A stretch of 64,000 nucleotides of DNA from Myxococcus stipitatus (GTDB lineage: Bacteria; Myxococcota; Myxococcia; Myxococcales; Myxococcaceae): positions 9,310,501 through 9,374,500 of the forward strand of contig NZ_CP147913.1 in assembly GCF_037414475.1 (NCBI RefSeq), written 5' to 3'. Below, piece after piece: positions 25,701 through 36,700 of the stretch. How positions within the stretch are numbered: the stretch's first letter is position 1; every line of letters starts with the position of its first letter. The notes below the pieces were generated by a model. It had not been told where the DNA came from. It searched no databases and worked only from the letters and a program-made list of their open reading frames with translations. The translations under genes were made by a program, and so were the position numbers.

Positions 25701-28311
25701 GCGGTGGACGCTCGAGGATGTGTCCTTCCAGGCGTTGATGACCGTGCCTCGGGAGGAAGGGCTCCCGGTTCAGTTGGGCATCACCCCGGATGCGGAGGGG
25801 GCCTCCCGGTTCCAGGTCTTCAGCCGCCCCTCGGCGGAGGGCGGTTGGACGCTGCATGCCGAAGGACGGCTCCTCTCCGACGACGGTGCGCCCGGAGTCT
25901 TCTCGCTGGAGGAGACACGGACCCGCTGCTCGGAGCGGGTGGAGGGCGAGGCCCACTACCAGGTGATGCAGGAGCGCGGCGTCGACTTCGGTCCAAGCTT
26001 CCGCGTGCTGAAGGAGCTTTGGCGCACGAAGGGGGAGGCCCTCGCGCGTTTCGAGCTGCCGCCTTCCGTCGCCGCGGAGCTGTCGACCCATCAGGTCCAT
26101 CCCGTGCTCCTGGATGCGTGCTTCCAGGTCATCAACGGCGCGGCGCTGGGGGAGGCGCGGGGCGAGACCTTCGTCCCGGTGGGGCTCGACAGCCTCCGCG
26201 TCCACGGGCGCCCAGGTCGCTCGCTGTGGGGGCATGGCGTCATCCGTCGTGATGCAAGCGGCGCGGAGGGGACACTCGAGGGTGAGGTGACGCTGCTCGA
26301 CGCCGAGGGCCGAGTGCTCGTCGAGGCCCGGGGCCTGGTGTGCCGGCGCCTGCGCGCCATGCCGCGGCGTTCCGTCGATGAGATTGACGGATGGATGTAC
26401 GCGGTCGACTGGCAGGAGGCTCCTCGAGCGCCCGCCGCGCCCGTCGCGAACCGCGAGCCAGGAGTGTGGCTCCTGTTGGGAGATCGCGCGGGCTTCGGGC
26501 GGAAGGTGCAGGCCGCGCTCGAAGCGCGTGGAGAGTCGGTGGTCCTGGTTGCCCATGGGGAGTCATACCGCCGCGTCGAGGCTGGCCGGTACGAAGTGGA
26601 CCCCTCACGGCCCGAAGGCTTCACGCAGCTCTTCAAGAGCGAGTTCAGTCCTGGCAAGCCCGCGTGCCGAGGTGTCGTGCATCTCTTCAGTCTCGATGCG
26701 CCTGGATTGGACGCGCATCCAGAGGCGTTGACGGAGGCGCATCGTCTCGGAGTCAAGAGCGCGTTGCATCTCGTGCAAGCGATGGTGGAGGCGAGCTTCC
26801 GCGACGTGCCCAGGCTGTGGCTGGTGTCGGGCGGCATCCACTCCGTCAACACGGAGGACATGGTCTCGCGAGTCGAGCACGCTCCCCTGTGGGGACTCGG
26901 GCGTGTGCTGTCGGTGGAGCACTCCGAGCTGAGCTGCACCAACGTGGACCTCAAGGCCCGGGATGAGGCGGAGGCTGCTTCCTTCGTCGAGGAGCTGTTG
27001 TCTCCCTCGCTGGAGGACCAGCTCGCGCTGCGAGGCGCTTCTCGGTTCGTGGCGCGGCTCGAGCGGATGGCGCGCGAGGCGGCCCCACCTGCTGAGCTTC
27101 GCCCAGAGGGCACGTACCTCATCACCGGAGGTCTCGGTGGGTTGGGGTTGAAGCTCGCGGAGTGGCTTGCCGGCCGTGGAGCTCGTTCCCTCGCGCTCGT
27201 CGGACGCAGCGGCGCCTCGGGCGAGGCTCGAAAGGTCATCGAGAAGCTCCAGGCCTCAGGTGTCCAGGTCCAGGTGTGCAAGGCCGACGTGGCGGTGCGT
27301 GCGGACATGGAGCGGGTGCTCACGGAGCTCCCCTCCGGAGCGCCACTCCGGGGCATCTTCCACGCTGCGGCCGTCCTCGATGACGCCTTCCTGGTGAACC
27401 TCTCCTCGGAGCGCTTCGACAAGGTGATGGCGCCCAAGGTCCACGGTGCCTGGAACCTGCACTCCCTGACCATGGGGATGCCGCTCGACTTCTTCGTGCT
27501 CTTCTCCGCGGCGGGCGCGCTGCTGGGATCGCCAGGGCAGGGCAACTACGCGGCTTCGAACACCTTCCTCGACTCGCTCGCGGCCTACCGGCGTGGCCTG
27601 GGCCTTCCGGCGCTGAGCATCAACTGGGGCGCATGGGGTGAGGTGGGCCTCGCGGCCGCGGCCACGAACCGAGGTGACCGCATGGCGCTTCGCGGAATCG
27701 CGAGCATGCCACCGGACCAGGCGTTGGAGGCCCTGGGCCGATTGCTCGGAAGCCCCCGTGCGCGGGTCGCGGTGATGCGTTTCGACCTGCGGCAGTGGCG
27801 TGAGTTCTATCTCACCGCTTCGCAGTCTCCGTTCGTCTCGCGGCTCCCCGTGGAGCAGGCCGCGACGACGCCCTCAAGAGCGGCTCCGGGGGCCTTCGTG
27901 GAGAAGCTCAAGGCCGCGGCTCAGGGTGAACAGCCTCGACTCCTGGAGGCGCACCTGCGCGAGCAGATCGGCCAGGTGCTGCGGTTGTCGCCGGCGAAGA
28001 TCGACCCCCAGGTGTCACTGGGCAGCCTGGGCCTGGACTCATTGATGGGCTTGGAGATCCGCAACCGCCTGGAGGCGAGCCTCGGCCTCCGCCTGCAAGC
28101 GACGCTCTTGTGGCGGCATCCCACGGTGGAGGGTCTCGTCGGCTTCCTCGTCGAGCGGCTGCAGCTGTCTCCCTCGCCCAAGGTCGAACAGCCCCGGAAC
28201 GAAGAGGCGGCCCTGGAGGCCGCCATCGTCAACAACGTCAAGCAACTCTCGGACGCGGAGGCCGAAGCGCTCCTCGCGGAGAAGCTCGCCGCGTTCGGTG
28301 AAGAGATCTGA
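22738..28311 (+). CDS. PKS extension module 4: KS-AT-DH-KR-ACP (methylmalonyl)
   Basis: 1857 aa. KS (35-460) Cys209; AT (564-865) GHSMG Ser657 with VASH (757-760), methylmalonyl type; DH (922-1200) His960 in an intact HxxxGxxxxP, with FGP and LLDACFQ also present; KR (1458-1640) LDD (B) type with Tyr1604; ACP Ser1768 in GLDSL. Expected result is the C10=C11 E-alkene with methyl at C10. The N-terminal helix is very close to that of the preceding protein (PPKRLALLALEL versus SPKRLALLALEL), and the C-terminus carries the LSDAEAEALLAEKL docking helix. The next gene begins 2 bp after the stop, so co-translation is likely. Confidence 0.95.
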   Translation: MSREFYEKIANLPPKRLALLALELNTENEALKRTRSEPIAIVGTSCRLPGGVESPEDFWRLLSNGVDAIREVPRDRWDAEALFDPEPGRPGKTYARWGGFIDGIEQFDAGFFGISPREASRMDPQHRMLLELAWEALERAGQPADQLAGSRTGVFLGVIGSDYARLQAERLGGSLDIYHLTGTCLNAAAGRLSYALGLQGPSMAIDTACSSSLVALHTACQSLRNRDCDLALAAGVNLMLSPEGAIALSSSRGLAPDGRCKTFDAAADGFVRAEGVAVVVLKRLSQAQADGDEILALIAGSCVNQDGASSGLMVPNGPAQELVIRQALSNAGLAPSQISFIEAHGTGTSLGDPIELQALAHVFGEGRAAESPLIVGAVKSNIGHLEATAGLAGILKVVLALRHEAIPPNLHFKRLNPNIAIGNAPVVIPTEQRPWPRGERPRFAGVSAFGLSGTNAHIILQEAPAPHATSTPERGAELLVLSARSPEALVATARRHADWLTEHPEASLRDVCATAALRRAHHEHRLALTGRTPGELAEKLQALARGESVAGGTVGRKVGGARRRVVFVFPGQGSQWLGMGRRLLEEEPVFRAALERCAEAIRAEAAFNLLEVLAADAEHSRLGEIDVIQPVLFAMEVALAELWRAWGIEPDAVVGHSMGEVAAAHVAGALGLEDAVAIICRRSKLLRTVSGRGAMFMVDLTLEEAKEALRGFEDRVSVAVSNGVRSTVLSGDPVALEEVTRRLSAREVFFRPVKVDVASHSPQMDPLRPELLTALQGVRPRVASIPMCSTVTGAMVDGTSFHARYWVDNLREPVLFSTAIERLATEGHDLFIELSPHPILLPAVEQHLRHLGRSGAVVPSLRRDEDERTSMLSALGAIHVTGHAVDLRRQHPVRCRPVALPTYAWQREHFWVEAPARARRARTSGRHPLLGEHVALAAQPGTHLWQTELAADSPAYLSDHLVHGDVVLPGAAYLEMAVAGAVEALGAKRWTLEDVSFQALMTVPREEGLPVQLGITPDAEGASRFQVFSRPSAEGGWTLHAEGRLLSDDGAPGVFSLEETRTRCSERVEGEAHYQVMQERGVDFGPSFRVLKELWRTKGEALARFELPPSVAAELSTHQVHPVLLDACFQVINGAALGEARGETFVPVGLDSLRVHGRPGRSLWGHGVIRRDASGAEGTLEGEVTLLDAEGRVLVEARGLVCRRLRAMPRRSVDEIDGWMYAVDWQEAPRAPAAPVANREPGVWLLLGDRAGFGRKVQAALEARGESVVLVAHGESYRRVEAGRYEVDPSRPEGFTQLFKSEFSPGKPACRGVVHLFSLDAPGLDAHPEALTEAHRLGVKSALHLVQAMVEASFRDVPRLWLVSGGIHSVNTEDMVSRVEHAPLWGLGRVLSVEHSELSCTNVDLKARDEAEAASFVEELLSPSLEDQLALRGASRFVARLERMAREAAPPAELRPEGTYLITGGLGGLGLKLAEWLAGRGARSLALVGRSGASGEARKVIEKLQASGVQVQVCKADVAVRADMERVLTELPSGAPLRGIFHAAAVLDDAFLVNLSSERFDKVMAPKVHGAWNLHSLTMGMPLDFFVLFSAAGALLGSPGQGNYAASNTFLDSLAAYRRGLGLPALSINWGAWGEVGLAAAATNRGDRMALRGIASMPPDQALEALGRLLGSPRARVAVMRFDLRQWREFYLTASQSPFVSRLPVEQAATTPSRAAPGAFVEKLKAAAQGEQPRLLEAHLREQIGQVLRLSPAKIDPQVSLGSLGLDSLMGLEIRNRLEASLGLRLQATLLWRHPTVEGLVGFLVERLQLSPSPKVEQPRNEEAALEAAIVNNVKQLSDAEAEALLAEKLAAFGEEI

Positions 28312-28313
28312 TC

Positions 28314-31300
28314 ATGGCCAACCAGAGCGATGACTCCAGTGAGCAGTTGTCTCCCGCCAAGCGCATGCTCGTGGCGCTGGAGAAGATGCAGGCACGGCTG
28401 AACGCGGTGGAGGGCGCGGCGAAGGAGCCTATCGCCATTGTCGGCATGGCGTGCCGTTACCCCGGAGCCTCCAGTGTGGAGTCCTACTGGCGGATGCTCG
28501 AGGAGGGCCGCGACGCCGTGCGCGAGGTCCCCACCGACCGCTGGTCTCCGGAAGAGGCGGCCCTCATCGGCAACGGGGCGATGCGCTGGGGCGGATACCT
28601 GGACAAGGTGGATGCCTTCGACGCGGGCTTCTTTGGCATCTCACCGCGCGAAGCGGTGCGGATGGATCCTCAGCAGCGCTTGTTGCTCGAGGTCGCCTGG
28701 GAGGCGCTCGAGGACGCCGGGGTGGACGCGGAGAAGCTCGCGGGGAGCCGGGGAGGAGTGTTCATCGGCGCCTGCAACGACGACTACCACCTCATGCAGC
28801 TCGAGCGCCCGGAGTCCGGCGATGCCTTCAGCATCCCTGGTCTGGCGATGAGTGTGCTGTCGGGACGGCTCTCGTATACCCTCAATTTGCAGGGCCCGAG
28901 CCTCGTGGTGGACACGGCGTGCTCGTCCTCGTTGGTGTCCGTCCATCTCGCATGCCAGAGCTTGCGGGCGCGTGAGTGCAACCTGGCGCTCGCCGGTGGC
29001 GTCAACCTCATCCTCTCGCCGCTCTCGCTGGTGCTGGTGTCGAAGCTGCAAGCCCTCGCGCCGGATGGGCGCTGCAAGGCCTTTGACGCGGCGGCGAATG
29101 GCTTCTCGCGTGGCGAGGGCTGTGGCGTGCTCGTGCTCAAGCGCCTCTCCGATGCCCAGGCGGATGGAGACCGCATCCTCGCCCTCATCCGCGGCTCGGC
29201 GAGCAATCAGGATGGCAAGTCGACCGGGTTGACCGCGCCCAACGTCCTCTCGCAGCAGGCGCTCATCCAGCAGGCGTTGGAGAACGCCCGGCTCCAGCCC
29301 GCGCAGGTGACGTACGTGGAGGCCCACGGGACGGGCACTTCGCTGGGAGACCCCATCGAGGTGGAGGCGTTGCGCGAGACCTATGGCGCGCCTCGGTCGG
29401 ATGGTGGTGCGTGTGCCCTGGCCTCGGTGAAGACGAACGTGGGCCACCTGGAGTCCGCGGCGGGCGTCGCGGGGCTCATGAAGGTGGTCCTCGCGATGCG
29501 GCACCAGACGCTTCCTCCTCACCTGCACCTCAAGCAGGTCAACCCCCGCATCGGGTTGGAGGACAGCTCGCTCTTCATCCCCACGCGGCTCACGCCCTGG
29601 GCGGATGGAGGACAGCCGCGCCGCGCGGGTGTCAGCTCGTTCGGCATCAGCGGCACGAACGCGCACATCATCCTGGAGGAGGCCCCCGCGGCTTCGGTGA
29701 AGCCCTCGCTCCCAGAACGCGTGGAGGTGCTGACTCTCTCTGCTCGGGGCCGGGATGCGTTGACCGAGCTGGCGTCGCGATATGCGGAGCGGCTGGAGGG
29801 CGATGCGAACATCTCCCTGCCAACCTTCTGCCGTACGGCGGCTGTCCACCGCACGCACCATGAGCATCGGCTCTCGGTGCTGGCGGACACACGTGAGCGC
29901 GTCGCGGAGCGGCTGCGTGCGTTCGCGTCGGGTTCATCGCCGGATGAGCTGTGGACGGGACGCAAGGCCTTTGGTGTTCGGCGCAAGGTTGTCTTCGTGT
30001 ATCCGGGGCAGGGAGCCCAGCGGGCGGAGATGGGCAAGGCGCTCATGGCGGCCGAGCCCGTGTTCCGCGAGGCGCTCGCCAAGGTGGACGCGGTGCTGCG
30101 GCCCCAGCTGGGTTGGAGCGTGCTGGATGAGCTCGCGGTGGATGAGTCCCGCTCGCGGCTGCATGAAATCGACATCAACCAACCCGCGCTCTTCGCGGTC
30201 GAAGTCGCGCTGACGGCGCTGTGGCGTTCGTGGGGCATCGAGCCCGATGCGGTGATGGGGCACAGCATGGGCGAGGTGGTCGCGGCCCACGTGGCCGGAG
30301 CACTGAGCCTCGAGGATGCCGCCACCATCATCTGCCATCGCAGCCGCCTGATGCGGACGCTGGGCGGCCGCGGCGCGACCATGGCGATGGTCGAGCTTCC
30401 ACTGGCGGAGGCCCAGGAAGCCATCCTCCCGTGGACTGGCCGCGTGTGGTTGGGGGCACTCAACAGCCCGCGCTCGCAGGTGCTCTCGGGAGACCCGGAG
30501 GCCGTCAAGGAGGCGGTCGCGGCGCTCGAGAAGCGCGGCGTCTTCTGCCGCTGGGTGAAGATGGATGTGCCATCACACACGCCACTCGTGGCCAGCATCT
30601 GCGAGGAGCTGGAGGCGAAGCTGGCGCGGATTCAGCCCCGCTCGACGCACATCCCCATCTGCTCCACGGTGACGGGTGACTTCGTCGACGGCGCACGCCT
30701 GGACGCCGCGCACTGGGGGCGCAACCTTCGTGAGCCCGTCCTCTTCGCTGCGGCCGCGACTCAGCTCATCGCGAGCGAGTGTGATGTCTTCATCGAGGTG
30801 AGCCCGCATCCCGTTCTGCTCCCGGCCGTCGAGCAGACGATGCGCGCGGCGGAGAAGGAGGGCACGGTGCTCGCGTCCCTCCGCCGGAGCGAGGAGGAGC
30901 GGCGCACGATGTTGTCCGCGCTCGGTGCGCTGTATGCCATGGGGCACCGTGTCGCCTGGAGGCAGGTGTTCCCGGTCGAGGGTCGGCGCGAGGCGCTTCC
31001 GACGTATCCCTGGCAGCGCCAGCGGTACTGGATGGAGCCCGTCACCCAGGGCGTGCGTTCGTCGCGGGGCACCATCGGACATCCGCTCCTCGGTGAGCGT
31101 GTGGACCTCTCCGCACAGGGCGGGGTTGCGCGGCTGTGGCAGGTGCAGCTCGGGCCTCGGGAGCTCCCGATGCTCTCCGAGCACCGCGTCCAGGGCGTCC
31201 CCGCGCTGCCTGCCGCGGCGATGATGGACATGGCGTTGAGTGCCGCGCGGCAGGTGTTCGACGGGCCGGTGTCGCTGGTGGACCTGGGCTTCCGTTCGCT

Positions 31301-33790
31301 GCTGTCGTTCCCCGAGGACCAGTCGCGTTGGGTGCAGCTGTGGGTGACGTCGGAGCGTCCGGAGGTCAGCTCCTTCCGTCTCTTCAGCGCCCCCGTGGGT
31401 GAAGAGGGGCCCGCGGCTGCTCGTGAGTGGACGCTGCACGCGGAGGGCTCCATCCGCCATGGCGTTGCCATCGAAGGCTCGGCCCCGGTCGTGCTGGGAG
31501 AGTTGCTCGCGCGCTGCGAGACGCGCACCTCGGTGGAGTCGCAGTACGAGGCCTTCCTGGGAATCGGGCTCGACTATGGCCCGAGCTTCCGCACGGTGCG
31601 CGAGCTGCGCAAGGCGCGCGGGGAGTCGGTGGGGCGCGTTCAGCTCTCGGAGGAACAGGAGGCGGAGTCGGAGCGGTATGGCATCCATCCCGCGCTGCTC
31701 GATGGCTGCTTCCAGGTGCTCGCCGCGGCGCTGGAGGGGGTGGACGGGAAGGGTGGTGTCTATGTGCCCGTGTCGCTCGCGAAGCTGAGCATGCCGTTGC
31801 CTCCGGGAACGGCGGTGTGGAGCCACGTCCGAGTCCTGGAGGGCAGCTCCACCACCACGGGCCGCGTCGAGTGCGACGTGAGGCTCCTCGATGACCGGGG
31901 CGCGGTGGTCGTCGAGGCTCGGAGCCTGGTGTGCCAGCGTGTTGAGACGTCCCGTGCTCCCGTGGATGAGGTGGAGCGGTGGATTCACTCCATACAATGG
32001 CAGGCTCAGCCTCGCGCGGAGCGGGCGAAGGGGGGGCCCTCGGAGCGGGCTGGGCGCTGGTGGGTGTTCGCGGATGGACGAGGTGTCGGCGCGGCGTTGG
32101 CCAAGGTGCTGGCGGAGCGTTCGGAGGAATGTGTCGTCGTCGAGGAGGGCGCCGCCTACGAGCGGCTCGGCGCGGCTCGTTTCCGCATCCGGCCCGGGAG
32201 TGGCGAGGACATGCACGCCCTCCTGCGCGATGCCTTCAGCGAACAGGCGCCGTGCAAGGGGATGGTGCATCTCTTCAGCCTCGATACTCCTGACGCGAGC
32301 GCGCCCGAGGCGCTGGAGCACGCGCAGAATCTGGGCAGCGTCAGTGTGCTGCGCTTGATTCAGGCATGGGCGCAACGAGGCTGGCGGGATGCGCCACGGC
32401 TGTGGCTGGTGACGTCGGGGGCTCGAGTCGTCGCGACGGAGGATGTGTCTGGGGCGCTGGCCACCTCGTCTCTCGTGGGCCTGGCAGCGGTGGTGGGGCA
32501 CGAGCACCCAGAGCTGCGCTGTGTTCACGTGGACCTGAGCGCGCGTCCGGGGGCTGACGAAGTGGCCTCGCTCGCCGAAGAGCTGCTGTCCGATGGGACC
32601 GAGGAGCGGCTCGTGCTGCGTGGCTCGGGGCGCCAGGTGGCTCGGCTCGTGCGAGGCGCGGCCGCTGCGGCGGAGGCGAAGCCCTTCGCTGTCGTGGCCG
32701 ACGGTACCTATCTCATCACGGGGGGCCTGGGCGGGCTGGGGCTCGAGGTCGCGAAGTGGTTGGTGGGTCAGGGGGCGCGGCATCTGGCGCTCTCCGGGCG
32801 AGGTGCTCCTTCCGAGGTGGCGGGCCGCGTCTTGGAGGCCCTGCGAGGCGAGGGGGCGGAGGTTCGTGTCTACCGCGCGGATGTCTCACGCGATGAGGAC
32901 GTGGCGCGCTTGTTCGCGAGTCTCGACGCGGAGCTGCCGCCGCTTCGCGGTGTCTTCCATGCCGCGGGCATCATCGCCGATGGAGTGCTGACCCAGCTCG
33001 ACGAGAGCCGGCTTCGCGCGGTCATGGCGCCGAAGATCCAGGGTGCTTGGAATCTGCATGTTCGGACCCTGGGGCGTCCGCTCGATGTGTTCGTGATGTT
33101 CTCCTCGGCGGCGTCGGTGCTGGGCTCTCCGGGCCAGGGCAACTACGCGGCGGCGAACGCCTTCATGGACGCGTTGGCGCACCAACGTCACGCAGCGGGC
33201 CTGCCCGCGCTGAGCATCAACTGGGGGCCGTGGGCCGAGGTGGGGCTGGCCGCGGCGGCGGAGACTCGAGGGGAGCGGCTCGCGCTGCGAGGCGTGGGGA
33301 GCATGTCGACGGCGCAGGCGCTCGATGCGATGGGGCGCCTCCTCGGACGGGCCTCGGCGCAGGCCATCGTCGTCCCGTTGGATCTGCGGCAGTGGCGCGA
33401 GTTCTACGTGGCCGCGGCGCAGTCGCCCTTCCTCTCCGTCTTGATGAAGGAACAGGCGAGCACGGTCGCGCCGCGCAAGGGGGATGTGCGCGACAGGCTG
33501 GTGGCCGCGGAGCCCGCCAGCCGACGGGCGCTGTTGGAGCAGTACCTTCGTGAGCAGGTGGGCCGCATCCTCAAGCAGGACGCGGCGCGTGTTGAGGTGG
33601 ACCAGCCCTTCGGTGTTCTCGGGATGGACAGCCTGACGGGGCTCGAGCTGCGCAATCGCCTCGAGTCCGGCTTGAAGCTCACGCTGTCCGCGACGCTCAT
33701 CTACGCGTACCCGACGGTCGCGGCGCTGACGGTGCATCTCATCGAGCAGCTCGACCTCCCTGTCGTGTCCACCGTGGAGCCAGTGTCGGC
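28314..33790 (+). other. PKS module 5 (KS-AT-DH-KR-ACP) with an atypical AT
   Basis: The AT starts with YPGQGAQRAEMG where the other methylmalonyl-like ATs read [12 protein letters not shown] (or GGQW). The specificity motif is V752-P753-S754-H755, neither YASH/VASH nor HAFH. The surrounding sequence (GHSMGEVVAAHVAG) still groups with the methylmalonyl-type ATs of modules 1-4 and 8. The product needs an unbranched C8 here, so malonyl is expected. DH His957 lies in an intact HxxxGxxxxP. The KR has IIAD in place of LLDD and Tyr1611, with no A-type Trp. Confidence 0.85.
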
Positions 33791-36700
33791 TGGGGTTCTT
33801 CCTCGGGTGGTGGCGCGGGCCGAGCCTTCGAGGGCGATGGAGTCGGGGGTAGAGCCCATCGCCATCGTGGGGCTCGCCTGCCGATTCCCAGGGGGCGCGG
33901 ACAGTCCGGAGGCTTACTGGGAGCTCTTGCGCGACGGCGTGGACGCGGTGCGTGAAGTGCCGAGTGACCGCTGGCGGACGAGCGCGGATGCGGCGGAGCA
34001 CTTGGGCACGCGGTGGGGCGGATTCCTCGACCGGGTGGATGGATTCGACCCGGAGTTCTTCGGCATCGCTCCTCGCGAGGCCGTGGCGATGGACCCGCAG
34101 CAGCGGTTGTTGCTGGAGGTCGCGTGGGAGGCGCTCGATGACGCGGGGCTGCCGAGGTCGCGCCTCACGGGGACTCGGACGGGTGTCTTCGTCGGCGCGA
34201 GTGGAAATGACTACGCGATGCTTCAAGCGCGGGCGGATGTCGAAGGGGACATCTACTCGGTCATCGGTGTGTCCAACAGCGTCATCGCGGGCAGGCTTGC
34301 GTACCTGCTGGACCTGCGGGGGCCTGCGCTGACGGTGGACACGGCGTGCTCATCGTCGATGGTGGCGTTGCACCTGGCCTGCCAGAGCCTGCGCAATCGT
34401 GAGTGCGACGCGGCGCTCGCGGGAGGGGTCAACCTGGTGCTGTCCGACAGGCCGGGCCTGTGGCTCTCCAAGCTGTCGGCGCTCTCTCCGGATGGTCGCT
34501 GCCGCGCATTCGATGCGGGAGCCAACGGCTTCGTGCGTGGCGAGGGCTGCGGCGCCGTGGTGCTCAAGCGACTCTCCGACGCGGTGGCGGGCGGCGACAA
34601 CGTCCTCGCGATCATTCGCGCGACGGCGGTGAACCAGGACGGTGGTTCGAATGGGCTGACCGCGCCCAACGTGCTCGCGCAGCAGGCGCTCATTCGCGAG
34701 GCCCTGGCTTCGGCGAGGCTGGCGCCGTCGGACATCGGGTACATCGAGGCGCATGGCACGGGGACGCCGCTGGGTGACCCGATAGAGACCGAGGCGCTGC
34801 GTGCGACGTACGGCAAGGCGCGGCCGGACGGAAGTCACTGCTATCTGGGGTCGGTGAAGACGAACCTCGGCCATCTGGAGTCGGCCGCGGCGATGGCGGG
34901 ACTCATCAAGACGGTGCTCGCGCTGCGGCATCAGGCCATCCCGAAGCACCTGCACTTCAAGGCGCTCAATCCACGCATCTCGCTGGAGGGCACGCCGTTC
35001 GTCATCCCGACGCAGCTTCAGCCGTGGCCCGCTTCCGAGCGGCGCCGCTTCGCGGCTGTGAGCTCCTTCGGCATGAGCGGTACGAACGCGCACGCCATTC
35101 TGGAGGAGGCGCCGGCCGTGGCCGTGTCGGGCGCAAGCGCGGAAACGCGCGTGCGGCGCACCGTTGCAGCTTCGGGCGCGGGTGTGGATTCACGCATGCC
35201 GGCTCACGAAATGGCTGCCCCGCGTGAGGATGCCCATGGGCATACCTCTGGCGATGGATTCGTCGACTCCTCGGACCTGTCGTCGATGGAGCTCGCGCAG
35301 CCGCTTGTCCTGTCCGCGCGAAGTGATGCCGCGTTGCGTGCCTTCGCGGGGGCGTATCGGGAGTTCCTGACGGATGCTCGCAGCGAGCCCCTTTCCCTTC
35401 GGGACATCGCCTTCACCGCGGCCCTGCGTCGCGGTCATCACGAACATCGGTTGACGGTCGCTGGGCGCTCCCGGTCTGAAATCGCGGAGCAGCTTCGCGT
35501 CTATCTCAGCGGCGGGACCGCCGCGAACCTCACCACGGGCGTCGTTCCGCGCAAGCCGGGCAGGGTGGCCTTCGTCTTCAACGGGCAAGGCACACAGTGG
35601 AAGGGAATGGGGCGAGATCTGCTCGCCCGGGATGCGGTGTTCGCCGCATCACTGAGAGAGTGCGATTCGCTGTTGGCTCCGCACACCGGCTTTTCCATCG
35701 TGGAGGAGCTGGAGGCGGATGGCGCCGCGTCGAGGCTTGATGAGACACAAGTGGCGCAGCCCGCCATCTTCGCCATTCAGGTCGCGCTCGCGGCGACGTG
35801 GCGCTCACTGGGCATCATCCCCGAGGCCGTTGTCGGCCATAGCGTGGGAGAGATTGCCGCCGCGCACGTGGCCGGAGCATTGAGCCTCGCGGAGGCCGCG
35901 CGCCTCGTGGCGCACCGCGGGCGCTTGATGCAGCGGGTGACCGGCCATGGACGCATGGCCGCCGTCGAGCTCACACCGGAAGAGGCCCAGGCCGAGATTA
36001 CCCGCTTCGGAGAGCGGCTCTCCGTCGGAGCCATCAACGACGCACGTTCGGTGGTCCTCTCGGGGGAGCCCGTCGCTCTCGCGGAGGTGCTCCAGGCGCT
36101 CAAGGCTCGCGGTGTCTCCACGCGAGACCTCGGCGTCGACTACGCGTTCCACAGCCACCAGATGGTGCCGCTCCAGTCCGAACTGAAGTCGCTGCTTGGC
36201 ACCCTGGAGACCCGGTCGACCTCCCTCCCGCTTTTCTCCACGGTCACTGGCGCCATCGTCGAAGGACGCACGCTCGACGCGACCTACTGGGCCAACAACA
36301 TGCGCGAGGCCGTACGCTTCGCGGATGCAACCCACGCGATGATCGACGAGGGCTATCGGCTCTTCGTGGAGGTCGGGCCTCAGCCCGCGCTCAGCCGGTA
36401 CGTGTCTCAGGCCCTCTCGCGCCGCACCCTGGAAGGCACCGCGCTTCCGTCCATGCGCAAGGGCCGGGACGGACGCACGGTGCTCCTCGGCGCGCTGGGC
36501 GGTCTCCATGCCTGGGGCTTCCAGGTCGATTGGGCGCGAGTGTTCCCTTCTGGGGGACGAGTCGTCTCGCTTCCCGCGTACCCCTGGCAGCGGGCCCGCT
36601 ACTGGGTCGACCTCGGCGACTTCGCGATGACTGCGCGCTCGCTGACGCGGGATGCGGTCCGCGCGAATGTCTCGACCAACGGAGTCTCCGCCTCGGACGA

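Noticed and set aside
30573-32783. 736-aa minus-strand open frame in module 5
   Set aside because: Shadow of the DH/KR region; no recognisable protein.
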